The position numbers were made by a program, and so were the translations under genes. The notes under the pieces were generated by a model. That model had not been told where the DNA came from. It ran no database searches and was given only the letters and a program-made list of their open reading frames with translations. Source: PALSA-693 sp963702305 (GTDB lineage Bacteria; Actinomycetota; Acidimicrobiia; Acidimicrobiales; Palsa-688). Taken from it: a stretch of 64,000 nucleotides of DNA. The stretch is taken from NCBI GenBank assembly GCA_963702305.1, contig CAVPBX010000016.1, positions 124,001 through 188,000 of the forward strand. The letters run 5' to 3'. The stretch's first letter is position 1, and every line of letters starts with the position of its first letter. Below are positions 59,675 to 64,000 of this stretch, piece by piece.

Positions 59675-60307
59675 GTGACCGACTGGGCGACCATCTCCTC
59701 CCTGGCGACCGCCGGCGGGACGCTGGTGCTGGCCGTCGCCACCTTCTCGTCGGTGCGATCGGCCAACCGGTCGGCCCGCGCCGCGGAGCGGTCCCTGCTG
59801 GTCGGGCTGCGTCCGTTGCTGATCCCGTCGCGGCTGGAGGACCCGGCCGAGAAGGTGCACTTCATCGACGACAAGTGGTTGATGGCGCCGGGCGGGGGCG
59901 GGGCCGCGGAGGCCGGTCCCGAGGCCATCTGGCTGGTGCTGGCGTTACGCAACGTGGGCACCGGGATCGCCGTGCTGCACGGCTGGCATTTCCATGCCGG
60001 GCGGACCGATCCCGACGATCCCCACCCACCGTTGTCGGACTTCCGCCGGCTCACCCGCGATCTCTACGTGCCGGCCGGCGACATCGGGTTCTGGCAGGGC
60101 ACGTTCCGCGACCCCAGCGCACCAGAGTTCGCGGCGGCCCACGATGCCATAAATACCCGGGATGCGCTGACGATCGACCTGCTCTACGGGGATCACGAGG
60201 GCGGTCAGCGGGTCATCAGCCGCTTCATGATGTATCCCCGAGACGACGGGCGCTGGATCAGCGCCGCGGCCCGCCACTGGAACGTGGACCGACCGGACCC
60301 CCGCTGA
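59675..60307 (+). CDS. Membrane-anchored protein of unknown function
   Basis: A 210-residue protein I do not recognise. One N-terminal hydrophobic helix (TISSLATAGGTLVLAVATF, about residues 6-24) is followed by a basic/Ser-rich segment (SSVRSANRSARAAERSL) that may be a short coiled coil. A soluble beta-rich region has LALRNVGTGIAVLHGWHFHA and FWQGTFRDPSAPEF. Such N-in anchors with a variable globular part occur in many actinobacterial hypotheticals. The GTG start is leaderless after TAGCGT. It is divergent from the universal stress gene and convergent with the desaturase gene (4-base gap). Confidence 0.7.
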   Translation: MTDWATISSLATAGGTLVLAVATFSSVRSANRSARAAERSLLVGLRPLLIPSRLEDPAEKVHFIDDKWLMAPGGGGAAEAGPEAIWLVLALRNVGTGIAVLHGWHFHAGRTDPDDPHPPLSDFRRLTRDLYVPAGDIGFWQGTFRDPSAPEFAAAHDAINTRDALTIDLLYGDHEGGQRVISRFMMYPRDDGRWISAAARHWNVDRPDPR

Positions 60308-60310
60308 GCG

Positions 60311-61288
60311 CTACGCCGGCGCGGTGGCCAGGCGGCGGGCGATGATGCCCGCGTCCGGCCAGCGCACATCCTGCACCCACCGCAGCTTCTCCATCACCTT
60401 GATCACCACGGCGCTGGTGTCGATCTCCATGAAGCGCACCCCATGGCGGGCGGACGTGGGCTCGGCGTGATGGAAGTTGTGCCAGGACTCGCCCATGGAG
60501 GGCAGCGCCAGCCACCACACGTTCTGGCTGCGGTCCCGGGTCTTAAAGGGGCGCCGGCCCTTGATGTGGCACACCGAGTTGATGGCGAACGTCACGTGGT
60601 GCAGCAGCGCCACCCGCACCAGGCTGCCCCAGAAGAACGCGGTGAGAGCGCCCCACCACGACCACGACCATAGGCCGCCCACGATCGGCGGGATCAGCAT
60701 GGACAGGGCCACCCACATGGGGAAGGTCTTGGAGATCCGGCGGATGACCTTGTCGGCGAGCAGTTCGGGGGCGTAGCGCTTCTCGCAGGTCTTTTCCCAG
60801 TCAAAGAGCCAGCCCACGTGGGCGTAGAGGAACCCCTTCGTCAGGGCCCGGGCGTTGCTCCCGAACCGCCAGGGGGAGTGCGGGTCGCCGTCCTTATCGG
60901 AGAAGCGGTGGTGCTTGCGGTGGTCCGAGACCCACTGGATGACCGACCCCTGGATGGCCAGGCTGCCCGCCACGGCCATGACGACCCGGACCCACTGCTT
61001 GGCCCGGAACGCCCGATGGGTGAAGTAGCGGTGGAAGCCCACCGTGATGCCGTGGCCCGCGACCGCGTACATGACGAGGCCGATGATGGCATCGCGCCAC
61101 GAGAGGAACCCGGCGAAGGCCAGGACCGGTATGGCGGCCAACAGGGCCAGGAACGGCACGGCGATAAAAAGGACCAGCAGCACCTGTTCCTTCATCGACT
61201 TGTAGTCCACCGGATCCGCGGCTTCCGACGGGTCGAACGACCCGTCGGGCCCAGGGGGGAGATCGAGGAGGGCCTCGGTGCTGGACAA
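60311..61288 (-). CDS. Acyl-CoA (delta-9-type) fatty acid desaturase
   Basis: A 325-residue integral-membrane di-iron desaturase. The three His boxes are HRYFTH, DHRKHHRFSD and ESWHNFHHAEP, plus a fourth His in NSVCHIKG. Four hydrophobic helices lie around them (VLLVLFIAVPFLALLAAIPV and others). It would introduce a cis-9 double bond into stearoyl/palmitoyl-CoA using oxygen and a ferredoxin or rubredoxin. The start is TTG 61288 with a purine-rich GAGACGAGG upstream. The product, oleoyl chains, is the known substrate of TmsB-type methyltransferases such as that encoded 1.2 kb away, so the two may act in sequence. Confidence 0.9.
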   Translation of the reverse strand: MSSTEALLDLPPGPDGSFDPSEAADPVDYKSMKEQVLLVLFIAVPFLALLAAIPVLAFAGFLSWRDAIIGLVMYAVAGHGITVGFHRYFTHRAFRAKQWVRVVMAVAGSLAIQGSVIQWVSDHRKHHRFSDKDGDPHSPWRFGSNARALTKGFLYAHVGWLFDWEKTCEKRYAPELLADKVIRRISKTFPMWVALSMLIPPIVGGLWSWSWWGALTAFFWGSLVRVALLHHVTFAINSVCHIKGRRPFKTRDRSQNVWWLALPSMGESWHNFHHAEPTSARHGVRFMEIDTSAVVIKVMEKLRWVQDVRWPDAGIIARRLATAPA

Positions 61289-61435
61289 TGGACCTCGTCT
61301 CTCGTGAAGCGGCTATCGGCGGTCGGCGTCGCCAAGCGATCTCGTCGGCAGAGTCTGGCACGTCGCGGCCCTCGATGTCGATCGCCCCGACGACGTTCAT
61401 GTACGTCCAGCCAATTCCGTTTCGCCCATCTCTGG

Positions 61436-61441
61436 TAATCT
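61436..61441 (+). promoter_or_regulatory. Candidate -10 box for the DEAD-box helicase gene
   Basis: TAATCT would start transcription near 61448, giving a leader of about 105 bases before GTG 61553. Long leaders are usual for cold-induced genes. Confidence 0.4.
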
Positions 61442-61552
61442 CGTATGCAGTTGTCGCCGGGCCCTCGCCTGGCGGTCGCCGGTCTCTGCACCGGCGGGGC
61501 CCGCGAGATGCGCTCGAGTTGGCCTGCTTTCCCACTGGCCGACTGGAGCCTT

Positions 61553-63035
61553 GTGACCATTACCCCTACCCGCGCCGATACTGCCGCCGGCGTTCCTGCC
61601 GCCGGGTTTGCCGAGCTCGGGCTTCCCTCTGCCCTGACCGACGCGCTCGAGCGCGGCGGCATCACCGCGCCGTTTCCGATCCAGGCGGCCACCTTGCCCG
61701 ACGCTCTGGCCGGGCGTGATGTCTGCGGCAAAGCCCCGACGGGCTCCGGTAAGACCCTGGCGTTCGGCCTGGCCGTTCTGGCCCGGCTGCCGGCATCGGG
61801 CAGCCGCCGCCCGGGGCCACGGCAGCCGGGGCGCCGGCGGCCGTCCGGAGGCGCTGATCCTGGTGCCGACCCGCGAGCTGGCGTCGCAGGTCGAGGAGGC
61901 GCTGGCGCCCCTGGCGGCCGCTGTCGGCGCCCGCGTCACCTCGGTGTACGGCGGGGTGAGCTACGGCAAGCAGCGCGCCGCCCTGCGTCGCGGCGTGGAT
62001 GTGCTGGTGGCCTGCCCCGGCCGCTTGGAAGACCTGATCCAGCAAGGCGACGTCGAGCTGGGCTGGGCGTCCCTGGTGGTGATCGACGAGGCCGACCGCA
62101 TGGCGGACATGGGCTTTCTCCCGACCGTCCGCCGGCTCGTCGACCAGACGAGGGACGACCGCCAGACCATGCTCTTTTCCGCCACCCTGGAGGGGCCGGT
62201 CGACAAGCTGGTCCGCGACTACCAGCACGCCCCGGCGCGCCACGACGTCGTCGAACACGAAGACAGCAGCGGCCAGATCCATCACCGCTTCTGGCACGCG
62301 GACGCGGCCGACCGGGTGACGATCACCGCCGAGGTGGTGGCGGCCCGCGGGCCGGCCATGGTCTTCTGCCGGACCAAGCGAGGCGCCGACCGGCTGTCCG
62401 AACGGCTGTCCCGTTCCGGCATCGAAGTGGCGGCCATCCACGGCGACCGCAGCCAGGCCCAGCGCGAGCGGGCCCTGGCGGCCTTCCGCGACGGCCGGGT
62501 GCACGCCCTGGTGGCGACCGACGTGGCCGCCCGTGGCATCCACGTGGACGCGGTGCCGCTGGTCGTGCACTACGACCCGCCGGGGGACGCCACCGACTAC
62601 GTGCACCGCTCGGGTCGCACGGGGCGGGCCGGCGCCGACGGCATCGTGGTCAGCCTGGTGAGCCGAGAGCACGCCCCCGTGGCCCGGCGCATGCAGCGCG
62701 ACCTCGGTCTCGAACCGGGCGTGTCCACGCCCGACGTGCCCGGACTGCCCCACATCGACACGCCCCCGAGGGCGGCTCGCCGGCCGGCGGCGTCGGGTTC
62801 GCACGCGTCGGGTTCGCAGTCGCAGTCGCCGGGTTCGCAGTCGTCACGGTCGTCGCGTTCGTCGCGGCAGGGTCGTCCCGCCGGCGGTGGCGGCGGCCGC
62901 GTTCGTGGAGGCGGTGGGACGGGCGGCCGCCAGGAATACGGTCGAGGCCGCTCCAATGGGACGGCGACTGCCGCCCCGTCCGGCCGCCGGCCGCAGCCTT
63001 CTCGCCAGCGACGGTCCGGGTCCGCAGACAGATAG
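61553..63035 (+). CDS. DEAD-box RNA helicase, frame broken between 61801 and 61850
   Basis: About 494 residues over two frames. The first frame holds FAELGLPSALTDALERGGIT, FPIQ (Q motif) and the Walker loop KAPTGSGKTLAFGLAVLARL. After the break come ILVPTRELASQ (Ia), VACPGRLEDLI (Ib), VVIDEADRMADMG (II), LFSATLEG (III), VFCRTKRGADRL (IV), ATDVAARGIHVD (V) and YVHRSGRTGRAGADG (VI). The tail is Ser/Gly/Arg-rich (SQSSRSSRSSRQGRPAGGGG), as in RNA-binding tails of CsdA/RhlE-type helicases. It unwinds mRNA or rRNA. GTG 61553 has GGAG upstream. The cspA gene follows, making a cold-shock pair. Confidence 0.85.
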
Positions 63036-63058
63036 CGGCACCGGGCCGGTGGCCGTGT

Positions 63059-63064
63059 TACCCT
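63059..63064 (+). promoter_or_regulatory. Candidate -10 box for cspA
   Basis: TACCCT would start transcription near 63071 and give a leader of about 109 bases. Confidence 0.45.
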
Positions 63065-63070
63065 GGTAGT

Positions 63071-63179
63071 TGAGGGCTACACCAGCATGGCTGACATTCC
63101 CTCCGGCTCACGAGGTGTGAGCCAGGCCGCGACCTGATGACCCACAGGTTGAGTCCGGCCAGGAAAGGAGGGGATCGCT
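63071..63179 (+). promoter_or_regulatory. Structured 5' leader of the cold-shock gene
   Basis: The leader contains GGCTCAC-gaggt-GTGAGCC (63105-63123), a perfect seven-pair hairpin, then ACCTG-8 nt-CAGGT (about 63131-63148). It ends in AAAGGAGGGG before the ATG. Such leaders control cspA translation by temperature-dependent folding in other bacteria. That role here is inferred. Confidence 0.45.
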
Positions 63180-63383
63180 ATGGCAACTGGCACCGTTAAG
63201 TGGTTCAACGGCGACAAAGGTTTCGGCTTCATCACCCAGGATGCCGGCGGCCCTGACGTGTTCGTACACTTCAGCGCCATCGCCGGTGACGGGTATCGCA
63301 ACCTCGAAGAGGGGCAGAAGGTGGAGTTCGACACCAACCAAGGCCCCAAAGGCCTGCAGGCCGCCAACGTTCGGGCGATCTGA
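63180..63383 (+). CDS. cspA: Cold-shock protein (CspA family)
   Basis: A complete 67-residue cold-shock domain protein. It has GTVKWFNGDKGFGFITQDAG (RNP1 KGFGFI) and DVFVHFSAI (RNP2 VFVHF), then EEGQKVEFDTNQGPKGLQAA. It binds single-stranded RNA/DNA and melts mRNA structure. AAAGGAGGGG lies about seven bases upstream of the ATG, the strongest ribosome binding site in the window, as expected for a highly expressed gene. A strong terminator follows, and a DEAD-box helicase precedes it. Confidence 0.97.
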   Translation: MATGTVKWFNGDKGFGFITQDAGGPDVFVHFSAIAGDGYRNLEEGQKVEFDTNQGPKGLQAANVRAI

Positions 63384-63389
63384 GCAGTA

Positions 63390-63433
63390 GAGACCCGGCC
63401 GGAGCGCTCACCTGAGTGCGCCGGCCGGGTCTC
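63390..63433 (+). terminator. Terminator hairpin after cspA
   Basis: GAGACCCGGCCGG (63390-63402) pairs perfectly with CCGGCCGGGTCTC (63421-63433) across an 18-base loop. It lies six bases after the cspA stop. No T-run follows, as is common in actinobacteria. Confidence 0.75.
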
Positions 63434-63515
63434 GTCGCGTCTGGCGGTCGGCTCGCCGGACCTCGCCGGCCCCCGCCGGCCCCGCCAGCAGCCCTACCGC
63501 CCAGCCACCCGCCGC

Positions 63516-63521
63516 TACCGT
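63516..63521 (+). promoter_or_regulatory. -10 box for the right-edge secreted protein gene
   Basis: TACCGT ends eight bases before GTG 63530. Confidence 0.4.
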
Positions 63522-63529
63522 GACACCCC

Positions 63530-64000
63530 GTGCGAGCCAGCTACCGGTGGATCCTCGCGCTGGCCGCCGGCATCGTGATCGCGGGCGTCGTCGGCGTCGC
63601 CATCCATCGCCAGCCAGCAACAGGATCGGCCGCACCGCCGGTCCCGACCACGGTCCCGCCGGCCCCGACCACCCTCCCGCATCCCACCACGGCCGCGCCG
63701 AGCACCACGGTCGGGGTGCCGGGGACCGGGTCGGCCGCCCTAGCCGCCAATCTGCTCGTCCCCACCGATCTGGGCGGCTTCTACGCCGTGAGCGCCTCGG
63801 CCGCCAACGCCCTCCTCGATTCGGCGCCCTGCCTCGCCGGCCTGGCGCCCTCGGCGGCGCAGAGCGGACGGGCGGTGACCGGCCTGCTCGGTCCCGATGC
63901 CGGGTCGGTGCCCGACATCACCGAGGTCGTGATCTCCTACCCGGGGGCCGCGGCCGGGGCGGTGTACCGGTCGCTCACCGCCACCCTGCAGGCGTGCCCC
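63530..64000 (+). CDS. Membrane-anchored or secreted protein with Pro/Thr linker, partial at right edge
   Basis: The first 157 codons of a gene that runs off the window. The N-terminal signal or anchor (WILALAAGIVIAGVVGVAIH, about residues 7-26) is followed by a linker rich in Pro, Thr and Ala (PPVPTTVPPAPTTLPHPTTA), then a globular region starting LLVPTDLGGFYAVSASAANA with a Cys in APCLAG and another at ATLQACP. The layout, with paired Cys after a Pro/Thr linker, resembles actinobacterial sensor-like or PknH-like extracellular domains, but this is only a resemblance. The GTG start follows TACCGT by eight bases. Confidence 0.7.
   Translation, partial: MRASYRWILALAAGIVIAGVVGVAIHRQPATGSAAPPVPTTVPPAPTTLPHPTTAAPSTTVGVPGTGSAALAANLLVPTDLGGFYAVSASAANALLDSAPCLAGLAPSAAQSGRAVTGLLGPDAGSVPDITEVVISYPGAAAGAVYRSLTATLQACP

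Noticed and set aside
49200..62000. Programmed ribosomal frameshifting as an explanation for the broken genes.
   Set aside because: The break sites share no slippery heptamer or downstream structure, vary in direction and affect unrelated families. Error or recent mutation is simpler.
1..64000. Insertion sequences, prophage, toxin-antitoxin or defence genes.
   Set aside because: No transposase, integrase, terminase, restriction, or toxin-like motif was found in any plausible frame, and gene order and composition look uniform.

Overview
The window is very G+C-rich, gene-dense bacterial chromosomal DNA with long co-directional runs, frequent ATGA/TGATG start-stop overlaps, many GTG starts and few gaps. 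The gene set (four luciferase-like F420/FMN oxidoreductases, five short-chain dehydrogenases, four family III CoA-transferases, paired acyl-CoA dehydrogenases, DUF35/lipid-transfer-protein pairs, a P450 and a probable 10-methyl fatty acid pair), the TANNNT boxes directly upstream of leaderless starts, and a secreted protein with GYWLxxSDGGxFxFG repeats point to an actinobacterium, probably of the class Acidimicrobiia. That placement is inference. I saw no rRNA, tRNA, CRISPR array, insertion sequence or phage gene.

Region 1 (1-10.4 kb). Reverse-strand genes encode a CoA-transferase running off the left edge (probably a tandem two-domain protein), a branched-chain-amino-acid-type ABC ATPase with a fused LivH-LivM permease, a short-chain dehydrogenase, an amidohydrolase and a cytochrome P450. 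A GntR/FadR regulator is divergent from the P450 and is followed by a luciferase-like oxidoreductase and another dehydrogenase. Region 2 (10.5-14.5 kb) has a CoA-transferase divergent from a fused DUF35-lipid-transfer protein and a TesB-type thioesterase. Region 3 (14.6-19.4 kb) has a GYD-domain protein and a MarR regulator coupled, through an unusual duplicated start region, to a heterodimeric ABC exporter. Region 4 (19.4-36.8 kb) is a second acyl-CoA/alicyclic-substrate catabolic block: hydrolases, an acyl-CoA dehydrogenase pair, an acyl-CoA-synthetase-like protein, luciferase-like oxidoreductases, dehydrogenases, an epoxide hydrolase, a split lipid-transfer-protein + DUF35 pair, a thioesterase and a TetR regulator. 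Region 5 (36.7-44.8 kb) has a PHP phosphoesterase, CoA-transferases, an acyl-CoA ligase, a crotonase and an amidohydrolase. Together regions 1-5 look like machinery for activating, oxidising and cleaving sterol-like, isoprenoid or other branched/alicyclic acyl-CoA substrates. The actual substrate cannot be read from the sequence.

Region 6 (44.8-52.1 kb) is envelope and export: a secreted beta-propeller protein with six 42-residue repeats, a divergent TetR-MFS pair with palindromic operator candidates, a secreted phosphoesterase, a cation diffusion facilitator and a DedA protein. Region 7 (52.1-55.1 kb) is alkylation repair (Ogt divergent from Ada-AlkA) plus a GlxA-type regulator coupled to a small repeat-bearing ORF. 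Region 8 (55.5-61.3 kb) is lipid modification: a PhyH dioxygenase, an FAD oxidoreductase + cyclopropane-synthase-like methyltransferase pair resembling TmsA/TmsB, a universal stress protein and an acyl-CoA desaturase that could supply their monounsaturated substrate. Region 9 (61.5-64 kb) is cold-shock: a DEAD-box helicase and CspA with a structured leader, then a secreted protein cut by the right edge.

Two cautions matter for any reader. Nine otherwise well-conserved genes carry at least eleven frame breaks, most of them between 49.5 and 61.9 kb. These are most simply consensus errors in the underlying sequence, and the frameshifted genes are annotated across the breaks. Many gene starts are called from a TANNNT box six to nine bases upstream (leaderless starts) rather than from a ribosome binding site.
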